A stretch of DNA of 53,445 bases from contig NZ_LIQT01000144.1 of assembly GCF_001418415.1 (NCBI RefSeq), positions 24,859 through 78,303 of the forward strand, written 5' to 3'. Below the pieces are notes generated by a model that saw nothing but the letters and a program-made list of their open reading frames with translations, was not told where the DNA came from and ran no database searches. This document shows, piece after piece, positions 34,416 through 43,506 of the stretch. Numbering within the stretch: the first letter of the stretch is position 1; each line of letters starts with the position of its first letter. The position numbers and the translations under genes are program-made. Origin of the DNA: Streptomyces hirsutus. GTDB taxonomy: Bacteria; Actinomycetota; Actinomycetes; Streptomycetales; Streptomycetaceae.

Positions 34416-35219
34416 CTACCTGTTGTGGAACACCGGGGCGCGTTTGCCGAGGAAGGCCGCGACCGCTTCCCGGTGGTCGGCGGTGAGCGCCGCGGACACC
34501 TGGGTGCGGTTCTCCAGGTCGAGGCCGGCGGCCTGGCTGGAGATCTCCAGCTGCGACCACATCACCTGCTTGGTCATCCGGACCCCGTACGGCGCGTGCG
34601 CGGCGATCGCGCGGGCCGTCTCCAGGGCGGTGTCCATCAGCTCCGCCCGGGGCACCAGCCGGGAGACCAGACCGATCCGCTCCGCCTCCTCCGCCTCCAC
34701 GAAGCGGCCGGTGAGCAGCAGCTCGAAGGCGCGCGAGGCCCCGATCAGCCGGGGCAGCAACCAGCTCACCCCGATGTCGCAGGCCGAGAGGCCCACCTTG
34801 ACGAACGCCGCGTTGAACCGGGCGTCGTCGGCGCAGACCCGGACGTCGGAGGCGAGCGCCAGGGCGAACCCGCCGCCCGACGCGGCGCCCTGCACCGCCG
34901 CCACGACCGGCATCCGCAGCGAGCGCAGCCGGGTCACCAGCGTCGCGATGTGCTCCTGCACCGACATCCAGTCCGGGACCGCCCGCGACCCGTCGCCGCC
35001 GGGCGCGGTGCCGTGCCCCTGGAGGTGGGCACCGGCACAGAAATGCTTGCCCGCCCCGGTCAGCACCACGACGCGGACGTCGGTGCGGGGCGCCAGGGCG
35101 CCGAGCGCGTCGTGCAGTTCCTGGACGATCACCGCTTCCAGGGTGTTGAACCGCTCGGGCTCGTCGAGCCGGACCTCGAGGACGCCGCCGCCGTGGTCGA
35201 CGGTACTCACCGAGGGCAT
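34416..35219 (-). CDS. enoyl-CoA hydratase/isomerase family protein
   Basis: This 267-residue crotonase has LTGAGKHFCAGAHLQG (oxyanion hole 1, near 55-70) and AVQGAASGGGFALALASDVRV (oxyanion hole 2). The region that carries the catalytic Glu in hydratases reads FVKVGLSACDIGVSWLLPRL, where Asp is present. The profile resembles the enoyl-CoA hydratases of actinobacterial sterol side-chain degradation. The ATG at 35219 overlaps the SDR stop (ATGA), so it is the second gene of the operon behind operator 9. Confidence 0.9.
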   Translation of the reverse strand: MPSVSTVDHGGGVLEVRLDEPERFNTLEAVIVQELHDALGALAPRTDVRVVVLTGAGKHFCAGAHLQGHGTAPGGDGSRAVPDWMSVQEHIATLVTRLRSLRMPVVAAVQGAASGGGFALALASDVRVCADDARFNAAFVKVGLSACDIGVSWLLPRLIGASRAFELLLTGRFVEAEEAERIGLVSRLVPRAELMDTALETARAIAAHAPYGVRMTKQVMWSQLEISSQAAGLDLENRTQVSAALTADHREAVAAFLGKRAPVFHNR

Positions 35220-36034
35220 CAGGCACCTTCCAGCGCGGAGAACTCGTCGCCGCCGAGCAGTGCACCGCCGTCGACGGTCAGCACCTGTCCGGTGACCCAC
35301 GACGCGGCCTCGCCGGCGAGGAACTCCGCGGCGTCCGCGACATCCTCGGGCTCACCGAAGCGGGGCAGCGGCCAGCGTCCGTATACCTTCTCGCCCCCGG
35401 CGATGAGCGGCCCGGCGAACCGGGTGTTCACGACCCCGGGCGCGATGCCGTTCACCCGTACCCGCGGGCCGAGTTCGACCGCGAGCTGGGCCGTCAGGTA
35501 GTTGAGCGCCGCCTTGCTCATGCCGTAGACGCCGGACGGACTGCCCGGGGTGGCTGCGACGTTGGAGGAGACCATCAGGACGGAGCCGGGCCGGGTCTGC
35601 CCCAGGCCCTCCTCCAGCGCCAGCTGGGTCCAGCGCAGAGGGGCCCAGAGGTTGACCTCCATGATCTTCTGCCAGCGACCGTGGTCGACCGTGTGGGTCG
35701 GCCCGAAGTGCGGATTGGCCGCTGCGTTGTTGACCAGCACGTCGAGTGCGCCCCAGCGCTCGCGCACGTCCGCCAGCAGGGCCCGGGCGGCGTCCTCGTC
35801 GGAGACGTGCACGCCCGCGCCGAGCGCGGTCCCGCCCGAGGGGTCCAGGGCTTGTGCCGCGGCCGTCGCGTCGTCGGCGTTGCGGGCGCACAGCACGACC
35901 CGTGCGCCCCGTTCGTGGAAGCGGCGCGCGATACCGAGGCCGATCCCCCGCGAGCCCCCGGTGACCACGGCGACCCGGCCCGCCATGGGCCCGTCCTGCG
36001 CCGTCGCTTCTCGTTGACACCCTGTGTGTGGCAT
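35219..36034 (-). CDS. short-chain dehydrogenase/reductase (SDR)
   Basis: This classical SDR has TGGSRGIG (25-32), VNNAAANPHFGP, SSNVA (Ser 156/157) and YGMSK (Y170, K174), ending WVTGQVLTVDGG. The 271-residue form starts at the ATG at 36034 with AGGA upstream. An internal ATG at 35986 would give a more usual 255-residue N-terminus. It probably acts as a hydroxyacyl- or hydroxysteroid-type dehydrogenase and is coupled to the hydratase. Operator 9 lies 10 bases upstream, shared with the divergent P450 pair. Confidence 0.9.
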   Translation of the reverse strand: MPHTGCQREATAQDGPMAGRVAVVTGGSRGIGLGIARRFHERGARVVLCARNADDATAAAQALDPSGGTALGAGVHVSDEDAARALLADVRERWGALDVLVNNAAANPHFGPTHTVDHGRWQKIMEVNLWAPLRWTQLALEEGLGQTRPGSVLMVSSNVAATPGSPSGVYGMSKAALNYLTAQLAVELGPRVRVNGIAPGVVNTRFAGPLIAGGEKVYGRWPLPRFGEPEDVADAAEFLAGEAASWVTGQVLTVDGGALLGGDEFSALEGA

Positions 36035-36044
36035 GCCAGCATCC

Positions 36045-36066
36045 TAAATCTAATGCCGGTTGATTA
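36045..36066. promoter_or_regulatory. island operator copy 9 (divergent)
   Basis: Core AATCTAATGCCGGTTGATTA in the 46-bp gap between the SDR/hydratase operon (minus) and the two P450 genes (plus). Because the gap is so short, one site must control both directions. Confidence 0.75.
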
Positions 36067-36080
36067 ATAGGGGTGCACAC

Positions 36081-37340
36081 ATGACGCCCGAACAGTTCGA
36101 CCACACCACCGAGGACCACGCCGTACGCTGGCGGGACATCTACGCGGAGGCCCGCCGCAGCTGCCCGGTCATCTCCTCCGACCGCCACGGCGGCTACTAC
36201 GTACTGACCCGGCACGCCGACATCACCGAGGCACTCCGCAACCACCAGGCCTTCTCCTCCGAGCGGTCCTGGCACGCGGACGGCACCGACAAGAGCCTCG
36301 GCGTCGCCATTCCGCACCAGCCCGTACGGGTCGGCATCCTCGAAATGGACCCGCCCGAGCACACGAAGTACCGCAGGCTGCTCACTCCGTGGTTCACCCG
36401 CCAGGCCATCGCCCGGGGCCGCGAGCGCATCCGGCACACGGCGACCTGGGCCATCGACCGGATCATCGAGAAGGGCGAGTGCGACATAGTCACCGACCTC
36501 GCCGGGCCGTTCCAGGCCATCGTCATTCTCGACGTCCTGGGCATCCCGCTGGAGCGCTGGTCGGCCTACGCCGACGTCGCCGAACGGATGGTCCGGCAGA
36601 CCGAGGACCGCGCCGAGGGTGCCGTCTGGATGCGCGAGGACGTCCGCAAGGAGGTCGAGCGCCAGCGCGTCGAGCCCCGGCCCGGGCTGATCAGCGGTCT
36701 CAACAACGCCGTGGTCGACGGCGAACCGCTCAGCGTCGAGTGGGCCACCGAACTCGTCAACATGATGCTGCTCGGCGGCGAGGGCACCACGATCGCGACC
36801 ATCGCCCACATACTCAAGCACCTGCACGACCGGCCGGAGGACCGGGCGCGGATCGCGGCCGACCCGTCACTGCTGCCGACCGCGGTCGACGAGATGATGC
36901 GGTACCACGCCCCGTCCCCCGGCCTGGCCCGTACCGTCACCCGGACGGTCGAGGTCGGCGGTCACACGTTCCGCCCCGGCGACCGGGTGCTCCTCTCCTA
37001 CGCGTCGGGCAACTACGACGAGGACGTCTTCCCGGACGCCGCGACCTCCGACATCACCCGCTCGCCCAACCCGCACCTCGCCTTCGGCGGCGGCGTCCAC
37101 CGCTGCCCCGGAGCGCTGCTGGCCTCCGCCAACGCCGAGGTGTTCCTCGGCGAACTGCTGCGCCGCATCCCCGAGTACGGGATCACCGCCGTCGAGGCCT
37201 ACGAGCGGATTCCGCTGACCAACGGCTTCTACTCCATGGCGATGGCCTACCGCCCCGGAGCGCGCGAGGGCACCGACACGGGCGAACTGCCCCGACTGAC
37301 CGGCGAGCGGGTACGCCCGGCCGGAGGAACGGAACGATGA
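36081..37340 (+). CDS. cytochrome P450
   Basis: This 419-residue bacterial P450 has the heme-binding loop FGGGVHRCPGALLA (Cys342), E271-x-x-R274 and the I-helix motif LGGEGTT (231-237). The position that is normally Asp/Glu before TT is Gly, with Glu displaced by one residue. It would hydroxylate a hydrophobic substrate using electrons from a ferredoxin. The ATG has AGGGG upstream. It overlaps the next P450 gene by ATGA, so the two are made together. Confidence 0.95.
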   Translation: MTPEQFDHTTEDHAVRWRDIYAEARRSCPVISSDRHGGYYVLTRHADITEALRNHQAFSSERSWHADGTDKSLGVAIPHQPVRVGILEMDPPEHTKYRRLLTPWFTRQAIARGRERIRHTATWAIDRIIEKGECDIVTDLAGPFQAIVILDVLGIPLERWSAYADVAERMVRQTEDRAEGAVWMREDVRKEVERQRVEPRPGLISGLNNAVVDGEPLSVEWATELVNMMLLGGEGTTIATIAHILKHLHDRPEDRARIAADPSLLPTAVDEMMRYHAPSPGLARTVTRTVEVGGHTFRPGDRVLLSYASGNYDEDVFPDAATSDITRSPNPHLAFGGGVHRCPGALLASANAEVFLGELLRRIPEYGITAVEAYERIPLTNGFYSMAMAYRPGAREGTDTGELPRLTGERVRPAGGTER

Positions 37341-38638
37341 ACGACTCCTTGCCCCCGGCCGGCACCCCCGAGCCGTTCGACCACCACTCCCCCGCCTTCG
37401 CCGGGCACTGGCCGGAGGTCTACTCGGACATGCGCGCGGGCTGCCCGGTCGCGCACTCCCCGCGGCACGGCGGGTTCTACGCCGTCACCCGTTACGAGGA
37501 CATCCGCCGCGTACTGCGGGAACCGGAGACGTTCGCGTCCGGGCGCGAGCTGGAGTTCGACGGCAGGATCGTGGGCGGGGCGACCGTGCCGGTCACGGCG
37601 TCGCGGCTGGGGATGATGGAGATGGACCCGCCGGATTCCCTCGCCTACCGCCGGCTGATCGCGCCGTTCTTCTCCGCCCGCACGGTCCGCGAGTACACCC
37701 CCCGGCTCACCACGATCGTCGACCGGATCCTCGACCGCACCATCGAGTCGGGCCGGATGGACGTCGTCGGCGACCTCGGCGCCGTGCTGCCGCCGCTGGT
37801 CATCGTCGATCTGCTGGGCCTGCCCCTCGACCGCTGGCAGCACTACGCGCACGCCCTGCACCAGGGCGTCGGCCACAAGAAGGGCTCGGCGCGAGCGATC
37901 ATCGGCGTGATGCGGGAGATGCGGGAGCTGGTCACCGAGTGGCGGGAGCGCGGAGCGGGTCCGCCGGGCGTCTGCACGGCCCTGCTGGAGGCAGAGGTCG
38001 ACGGGCGGCCGATCGACGACGACCTGATCGCCGAGCTGGTGTTCATGCTGCTCACCGGGGGCGTCGACACCACGACGGCGCAGCTGTCCAACGTCATCGG
38101 GCATCTCGACGCCCATCCGGAGCTGCGCCGCCGGCTGATCGAGGACCCCGACGCCGTCCCGGGTGCCACGGACGAACTCCTGCGGCTCTACAGTCCGGGC
38201 ACCGGCGCGGCCCGCACCGTCGTCGCTCCGACCACGCTCGGGGGCGTCGCGCTGCGGCCGGGCGACCGGCTCTTCCTCGGCATCGGCTCGGCCAACCGCG
38301 ACGAGACGGTGTTCCCCGACCCGGAGACCGTCGATCCCGACCGTGCGAACGCGCACCAGCACGTGGCCTTCGGGCTCGGTGTGCACCGCTGCGTCGGCGC
38401 GTACCTCGCCCGGGCCGAACTGGTCGAGGTCGTCCGCGCCCTGCTCCGCCGGATGCCGGACTTCGCCGTCGACCGCGAGGCCCTCGTCCACCGGCCGACC
38501 ATCCCCCTCGTCAACGGCTGGACCGTCATGCCGATCCGGTTCACCCCTGGCGCGAGGGTCGTCCCGGAGGATGCCGCTCCCCTGCCGCCTGCGGCGACGG
38601 GTGCGCCGGACCTGCCGTCCGCAGCCCGGCACGGCTGA
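37337..38638 (+). CDS. cytochrome P450 (second)
   Basis: This 433-residue P450 has heme loop FGLGVHRCVGAYLA (Cys352), E280-x-x-R283 and a canonical I-helix GGVDTT (241-246), with Pro-rich N- and C-terminal tails. It is co-translated with the P450 at 36081 and was probably separated from it by an old duplication. It may act at another carbon of the same scaffold. Its electron donor is presumably the ferredoxin at 18466 with the reductase at 48345. A hairpin at 38694-38726 follows. Confidence 0.95.
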   Translation: MNDSLPPAGTPEPFDHHSPAFAGHWPEVYSDMRAGCPVAHSPRHGGFYAVTRYEDIRRVLREPETFASGRELEFDGRIVGGATVPVTASRLGMMEMDPPDSLAYRRLIAPFFSARTVREYTPRLTTIVDRILDRTIESGRMDVVGDLGAVLPPLVIVDLLGLPLDRWQHYAHALHQGVGHKKGSARAIIGVMREMRELVTEWRERGAGPPGVCTALLEAEVDGRPIDDDLIAELVFMLLTGGVDTTTAQLSNVIGHLDAHPELRRRLIEDPDAVPGATDELLRLYSPGTGAARTVVAPTTLGGVALRPGDRLFLGIGSANRDETVFPDPETVDPDRANAHQHVAFGLGVHRCVGAYLARAELVEVVRALLRRMPDFAVDREALVHRPTIPLVNGWTVMPIRFTPGARVVPEDAAPLPPAATGAPDLPSAARHG

Positions 38639-38693
38639 CCGGCCGAGGCGGCGGAACGACGAACGGCCCGGGACCTGTGCGGGGCCGGGCCGT

Positions 38694-38726
38694 CGCCCCG
38701 GGACCTGGCGGGCAGGCCCCGGGGCG
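38694..38726. terminator. 14-bp stem hairpin between convergent genes
   Basis: CGCCCCGGGACCTG pairs with CAGGCCCCGGGGCG (one mismatch) around a 5-base loop. It lies between the P450 stop (38638) and the minus-strand gene ending at 38734, so it probably serves both. Confidence 0.7.
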
Positions 38727-38733
38727 AACTCGC

Positions 38734-39777
38734 TCAGGCGCGGGTGGCCTTGAGGGCCGCGAGCGATGCCGAGGTGGCCTCGAGGAGGCCGACGGCCTGG
38801 TCCATCATCCGTTCGAGGAGCACCTTGACCGGCACGATGTCCTGGATGGCGGCCGAGACCTGGCCGGCGACGACGATGCCGGTCTCCGTGTCGCCCTCCA
38901 TCTGGGCCAGGTAACCCCGGTCCTCCTTCCACTGGTTGAGCTCGTCGACGGAGATGCCCGTGGCCTTGAGGGCCGGCAGGTCCTCCAGCAGGGCCTTGTT
39001 CCTGAGACCGCGGCTGGGCGCGTAGTAGCCCTGATAGGTCATGTCGTCCCACTCGCGTGAGTCGACGATGTACTGCTTGTAGTTCCGGTGCCACTCGTGC
39101 TCCTCGGTCGCGATGAACCGGGTGCCCATGGCGACGCCGGCGGCGCCCATGGCGAGCATCGCGGCGAGTCCGTGACCGTCGTGGATGCCGCCGGAGACGA
39201 TGACCGGGATGTCGACCTCGGCGATCACCTGCGGGGCCAGCACCATGGTGGAGACCGGCCGGAGGTGGGTGTGGCCGCCCATCTCGAAGCCCGAGGCGAT
39301 GACGACGTCCACGCCGGCCTCGGCGGCCTTGACGGCGTGGCGCACCGAGCCGACCTTGTGGATGTGCAACAGGCCGGCTTCCTTGATGCGCTCGGTGAAG
39401 CCGCCGGGGAAGCCCGCCGAGGTGGTGACGGCGGCGAAGTGCTCGCCGACCGGACCGCCGGCGAGCTTGATCCGGATCGCCTCGTCGATGCACGCCTCGG
39501 AAGCCGGGAGCATCTCGCCGGAGGCGATGGTTCCGACCGGGATGTTCACGGCGAAGGAGCCCCGCGCGTCGACCGCCACCTGTTCCATCCGGTCGCGCAG
39601 TTTCTTGCGCAGCTCGGCCTCGGGGGTGAGCAGGCCCGGTGTGGAGACCGAGCCGAGGCCGCCTGCCGCGGACACGGCGGTCGCCAGCGCGGTGGTGGGT
39701 GACGGACCCATGCCGTCCTGCATGATCGGGTACTTCGTTCCGAGTCGGCCGCACAGGGCCTGCCATACCGCTCCCAC
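38734..39777 (-). CDS. nitronate monooxygenase / 2-nitropropane dioxygenase-family FMN protein
   Basis: From the GTG at 39777 (GAAGGG upstream) the protein has 347 residues. It is a TIM-barrel flavoprotein with TKYPIMQDGMG near the start, HKVGSVRHAVKAAEAGVDVVIASGFEMGGHTH, then PVIVSGGIHDGHGLAAMLAMGAAGVAMGTRFIATEE (FMN-phosphate loop). The family includes nitronate monooxygenase, FabK-type enoyl reductases and IpdC of steroid C/D-ring degradation. The last fits this neighbourhood, but I cannot assign it. Operator 10 lies 49 bases upstream. Confidence 0.85.
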   Translation of the reverse strand: MGAVWQALCGRLGTKYPIMQDGMGPSPTTALATAVSAAGGLGSVSTPGLLTPEAELRKKLRDRMEQVAVDARGSFAVNIPVGTIASGEMLPASEACIDEAIRIKLAGGPVGEHFAAVTTSAGFPGGFTERIKEAGLLHIHKVGSVRHAVKAAEAGVDVVIASGFEMGGHTHLRPVSTMVLAPQVIAEVDIPVIVSGGIHDGHGLAAMLAMGAAGVAMGTRFIATEEHEWHRNYKQYIVDSREWDDMTYQGYYAPSRGLRNKALLEDLPALKATGISVDELNQWKEDRGYLAQMEGDTETGIVVAGQVSAAIQDIVPVKVLLERMMDQAVGLLEATSASLAALKATRA

Positions 39778-39826
39778 GTCGATCCCTTCGCTGAGTGCGC
39801 AAACGGCCCGGTCCGGCCGGATCAAC

Positions 39827-39848
39827 TCAGCCTAACGGCATTTGGTTA
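39827..39848. promoter_or_regulatory. island operator copy 10
   Basis: Core AGCCTAACGGCATTTGGTTA, upstream of the minus-strand nitronate-monooxygenase-like gene. It is 96 bp (about nine helical turns) from copy 11, which serves the divergent plus-strand operon. Confidence 0.78.
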
Positions 39849-39922
39849 TTACGCCAAGACCCCTCATCCCGCCCTGCGGGCCGACGCCGCCCCGACCCCG
39901 CACCCCCCTCACTCTTGGCCCC

Positions 39923-39944
39923 AGAACCAAATGCTGTTAGTTTA
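39923..39944. promoter_or_regulatory. island operator copy 11
   Basis: Core AACCAAATGCTGTTAGTTTA, ending 30 bases before the GTG of the flavin reductase gene. A TAGTTT hexamer (39938-39943) within it may be the -10 element. Confidence 0.78.
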
Positions 39945-39974
39945 ATGCTCACTGCCGTCCCAGTGAGGTGCGAT

Positions 39975-41168
39975 GTGAGCAGCAACGGTCAGGCGACCAT
40001 CCCGGTACAGGACTCGCGCTACTTCCGCGACGTCCTCGGACAATTTCCCACCGGCGTCGCGGTCATCACGGCGCTCGACGCGGAGGGCCGGCCCCACGGC
40101 ATGGCGGTGGGGTCCTTCAGTTCGGTCTCGCTCGATCCGCCCCTGGTGGGCTTCATGCCGGCGCGCACGTCGAGCACCTACCCCAGGATCGAGGCCACCG
40201 GGCGGTTCTGCGTCAGCATCCTCGGCGCCGACCAGGAAGACGTGTGCCGCGCGATGGCGACCAGGGGCGCCGACAAGTTCAGCGGCATCACATGGTTTCC
40301 GGCGCCCTCCGGCGCACCCGTGATCGACGGGGCCCTCGCCTGGATCGACTGCACGCTCGCGCAGCGGTACGAGGCGGGCGACCACTACATCGTCGTCGGC
40401 GAGGTCAACCAGCTCTCCGAGCTCCGGCCGGGTCCGCCCCTGGTGTTCTTCCGCGGCGGGTACGGGGGGTTCACCACCCCGTCGCTGATGGCCGCGCCCG
40501 AGCGCGATCTGGTCGAGCTCATCGAGCTGGCCGGGCGCGCCCGGCCGCACATGGAGCGACTCGCCGGGGAACTCGACCTCGAATGCCTCGCCGTCGGGAC
40601 GGTCGATCAGCAGTCGGTGTGCCTCGCCATCGCCGACTCCCCCAACGCCGACTACGTCTCCTCGCGGGTCGGCTACCGCACCCCGTTCGTGTTCCCGGTC
40701 GGCTCGGTCTTCGTCGCCTGGGACCCGGCCGGCACCGGCGCCTGGCTCCCCGCGGGCCCGGCCCGGGCCGCGGTGGGTGAGGCCGCGCTGCGCCGCACCC
40801 GGCGGCGGCGCTGGTCCGTGGCGATCGGCGACGACCACTACGACCGGCTCGAGCGCGCGGTCGGCCAGCAACTGCGCCATCCCTCGGTCGACGAACTCGA
40901 CGACGTGATGCGCGGACTGCGCGGGGAGCAGTTCGACCCCGAGCTCGACCCGCACACGTCGTACGACGTCCGGATGCTCGTGGCGCCCGTCTTCGGCCCC
41001 CGGAAGGTCGAGCTCGGCCTCGCCGTCCGGGGCTTCGGCCGCCATCTCGACGGCGCCGAGGTCGGACAGGTCGCGGCCCGGCTGGTCGAGGCGGCCGACG
41101 AAGTGAGCAGCAAGATCGGCGGGGCGGACGCCCTGGCCGCGGCGATCAGCAGGGAGGCAGGAGCATGA
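39975..41168 (+). CDS. flavin reductase domain fused to an IclR-like effector domain
   Basis: From the GTG at 39975 (GAGGTG upstream) the protein has 397 residues. Residues 10-170 form an HpaC/HsaB-type flavin reductase domain (FRDVLGQFPTGVAVIT, GMAVGSFSSVSLDPPLVGF, SILGADQEDVCRAMA, GDHYIVVGEV). Residues about 178-397 resemble the effector-binding domain of IclR regulators (ERLAGELDLECLAVGTVDQQ, SSRVGYRTPFVFPVGSVFVAW) without a helix-turn-helix. It would supply FMNH2 or FADH2 to a monooxygenase, perhaps gated by a small ligand. It overlaps the LLM gene by ATGA, making a two-component monooxygenase plausible. The C-terminal assignment is by pattern only. Confidence 0.82.
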   Translation: MSSNGQATIPVQDSRYFRDVLGQFPTGVAVITALDAEGRPHGMAVGSFSSVSLDPPLVGFMPARTSSTYPRIEATGRFCVSILGADQEDVCRAMATRGADKFSGITWFPAPSGAPVIDGALAWIDCTLAQRYEAGDHYIVVGEVNQLSELRPGPPLVFFRGGYGGFTTPSLMAAPERDLVELIELAGRARPHMERLAGELDLECLAVGTVDQQSVCLAIADSPNADYVSSRVGYRTPFVFPVGSVFVAWDPAGTGAWLPAGPARAAVGEAALRRTRRRRWSVAIGDDHYDRLERAVGQQLRHPSVDELDDVMRGLRGEQFDPELDPHTSYDVRMLVAPVFGPRKVELGLAVRGFGRHLDGAEVGQVAARLVEAADEVSSKIGGADALAAAISREAGA

Positions 41169-42181
41169 GCGCGCCCGTCGACACCGCGCTGCCCATCAGG
41201 GGAGGCGCCGATCCGGCCGCGGCGGCGCGCACGGCCGAGGAGGCCGGCTACGACGCCGTCTGGGCCAGCGAGCTCGACCGCGATCCGTTCCTCCAGCTGG
41301 CCGTCGCGAGCACCGCGACCGAGCGGATCGGCCTGGGCACCGGCATCGCGGTGGCCTTCGCCCGGAACCCGATGAACGTCGCCTCGATGGCGCACGACCT
41401 GCAACGCCTCTCGCAGGGCCGCTTCATGCTGGGGCTCGGCACCCAGGTGCGCGCCCACATCACCCGGCGCTTCTCGATGCCCTGGTCCCAGCCGGCCGCC
41501 CGGATGCGCGAGTACGTCCTCGCCCTGCGCGCCATCTGGTCCGCCTGGGAGACCGCTGAACGCCTCGCCTTCGAGGGCCGGTTCTACACGCACACGCTGA
41601 TGACGCCGATGTTCACACCGGCCCCGCACGGCCACGGCACACCGCCGGTCGTCGTCGCGGCCGTCGGGGACCTGATGACCGAGGTGGCCGGGGAGGTCGG
41701 GGACGGCGTCCTGTTCCACAGCTTTCTCACCGAGCGCTATCTGCGCGAGCACACCCTCGCGGCGCTCCGGCGGGGCCGCGACAAGTCCCCGCGTCCGGAC
41801 TTCCAGCGGGTCGGCGGGCCGTTCGTGGCGACCGGCACGACACCGGAGCAGATCTCCGCCGCGGCGGAGGCCACCCGGAGCCAGATCGCGTTCTACGCCT
41901 CGACCCCGTCCTACCGGCCGGTGCTGGAGGCGCACGGATGGGGCGGGCTCGGTGAACGGCTGCACGCGCTGTCCCGCGCGGGTGACTGGAAGACGATGAC
42001 CGCCGCGGTCGACGACGAGGTGCTGCACGAGTTCGCGGCCGTCGGCACCCCGGAGGAAGCGGCGGGCATCCTCGCCGCGCGCTACGGCGACGTGTTCGAC
42101 CGGTTCACCCTCGTCACACCGTACGACCTCGACGAGGCCGCCCGCGCCCGGGTCGCGGCCCGCCTGCGGGAGCTCACCTGA
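41165..42181 (+). CDS. LLM-class flavin/F420-dependent oxidoreductase
   Basis: The 338-residue luciferase-like barrel shows ARTAEEAGYDAVWASELDRDPFLQLAVAS, RIGLGTGIAVAFARNPMNVA, GRFMLGLGTQVRAHITRRF and EVGDGVLFHSFLTERYL. This arrangement is seen in F420-dependent actinobacterial enzymes of unknown substrate. It is translationally coupled to the flavin reductase, so it may alternatively be the oxygenase of a two-component FMN system. It ends 67 bases before operator 12. Confidence 0.9.
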   Translation: MSAPVDTALPIRGGADPAAAARTAEEAGYDAVWASELDRDPFLQLAVASTATERIGLGTGIAVAFARNPMNVASMAHDLQRLSQGRFMLGLGTQVRAHITRRFSMPWSQPAARMREYVLALRAIWSAWETAERLAFEGRFYTHTLMTPMFTPAPHGHGTPPVVVAAVGDLMTEVAGEVGDGVLFHSFLTERYLREHTLAALRRGRDKSPRPDFQRVGGPFVATGTTPEQISAAAEATRSQIAFYASTPSYRPVLEAHGWGGLGERLHALSRAGDWKTMTAAVDDEVLHEFAAVGTPEEAAGILAARYGDVFDRFTLVTPYDLDEAARARVAARLRELT

Positions 42182-42247
42182 CCTGCGGCTGACGCCGCAC
42201 CGGGTGTCTTCCGCCCTTTTGCTTCTTGTCGGAAGACAGCCGCCACT

Positions 42248-42269
42248 TTATGCTAACAGCGTTTGGTTA
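42248..42269. promoter_or_regulatory. island operator copy 12
   Basis: Core ATGCTAACAGCGTTTGGTTA, with a near-perfect right half. It lies 24 bases upstream of the ATG of the third P450. Confidence 0.78.
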
Positions 42270-42293
42270 AAGCGCGCACGACAAGGATCCGCC

Positions 42294-43487
42294 ATGACCG
42301 AGAGCCGTAAGTCCGAGCACGCGTACCACCTGGACAACACCGATCCGTCCCTCGCTCCGCACCTGTTCGAGACGCTGAAGGACGTGCAGGGGAAGTGCCC
42401 CGTCGCGTGGAGCGACGCGGTCGGCGGGTTCTGGATGCTGACGAAGTACGCCGACATCACCGCGGCGGCCAACGACTGGGAGACCTACACCGTCGAGCAG
42501 GGCCACACCATCCCGTCGACCGGGAAGTCGGTGATGCTGCCGCTCGCCGAGGTCGATCCGCCGTTGCACACCCCGTGGCGCCGGTTCCTCGTACCGTACT
42601 TCACCCCGAAGACCGTCGAGAGCTACCGGCCGGTGATCGAGCGGATCGTCGAGGACGCCTTCGCGGGCCTGGCCGCGAGCGGGCGCGGCGACCTCGTCTT
42701 CGACGTCGCCCGCAAGGTGCCGACGTCCACGATCTCCGCGATCCTGGGCTTCGACCAGGACGGGAACCACATCTCCGACATCGTCGACGAGTGGATGGCC
42801 TCCACCGGTGACCCGGAGCGCGCGCGCAGCGCCGCGGCCGCCGTCGAGGCCGTCGTGCGGGAGGAGATCGACAAGCGCCGCGGGAAGCCCGCCGAGGACG
42901 TGCTCGGCAGGATCATGCAGGGCGAGATCGAGGGCGCACCGCTGACCGACGACGAACTGCTCGGCCTGTGCATCGTCTTCATCGTGGCCGGCCACGGCAC
43001 CACCGTCGACGGCATCACCAACACCGTGCACCGGGTGCTCGCCGAACCGGGCCTCATTGCCTCACTGCAGGCCGACCGCTCCCGGCTGGGCAAGGTCGTC
43101 GACGAGTCGCTGCGCATCAACCCGCCGGTCTGGAACATGGGGCGCACCGCCCGCAAGGACGCCGAGGTGCGCGGCGTGGGCATCTGTCCCGGCGAGAAGG
43201 TGATGCTGGCCTTCGGCGCCGGCAACTACGACCCGGAGAAGTTCGAGGAGCCGGACCGCTTCGACCCCGACCGGCCGGGCGTGCACGGTCACCTGACCTT
43301 CGGCTTCGGCCGCCACCGCTGCATCGGTGAAGCACTGGCGAAGCTGGAGATCACCATCGTGCTCGAGTACATCCTCGACCGGCTGCCCGACCTGGCCCTC
43401 GACGGTGAGGTCACCGCCCGGACCTACTTCACGACCTACGGCTTCACCGCGCTCCCCGTCCGCCACGACGCCGCCCCAGCGACCTGA
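42294..43487 (+). CDS. cytochrome P450 (third)
   Basis: The ATG at 42294 has AAGGA upstream and gives 397 residues. The heme loop is FGFGRHRCIGEALA (Cys343) and E271-x-x-R274 is present. The I-helix reads VAGHGTT (231-237), with Gly where the conserved acid normally sits. It is less similar to the P450 pair at 36-38.6 kb than those two are to each other. It is a single-gene unit controlled by operator 12 and ends at a strong hairpin. Likely substrate: a hydrophobic intermediate of the island. Confidence 0.95.
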   Translation: MTESRKSEHAYHLDNTDPSLAPHLFETLKDVQGKCPVAWSDAVGGFWMLTKYADITAAANDWETYTVEQGHTIPSTGKSVMLPLAEVDPPLHTPWRRFLVPYFTPKTVESYRPVIERIVEDAFAGLAASGRGDLVFDVARKVPTSTISAILGFDQDGNHISDIVDEWMASTGDPERARSAAAAVEAVVREEIDKRRGKPAEDVLGRIMQGEIEGAPLTDDELLGLCIVFIVAGHGTTVDGITNTVHRVLAEPGLIASLQADRSRLGKVVDESLRINPPVWNMGRTARKDAEVRGVGICPGEKVMLAFGAGNYDPEKFEEPDRFDPDRPGVHGHLTFGFGRHRCIGEALAKLEITIVLEYILDRLPDLALDGEVTARTYFTTYGFTALPVRHDAAPAT

Positions 43488-43506
43488 CGGGCCGTCGCCT
43501 CCAGCA

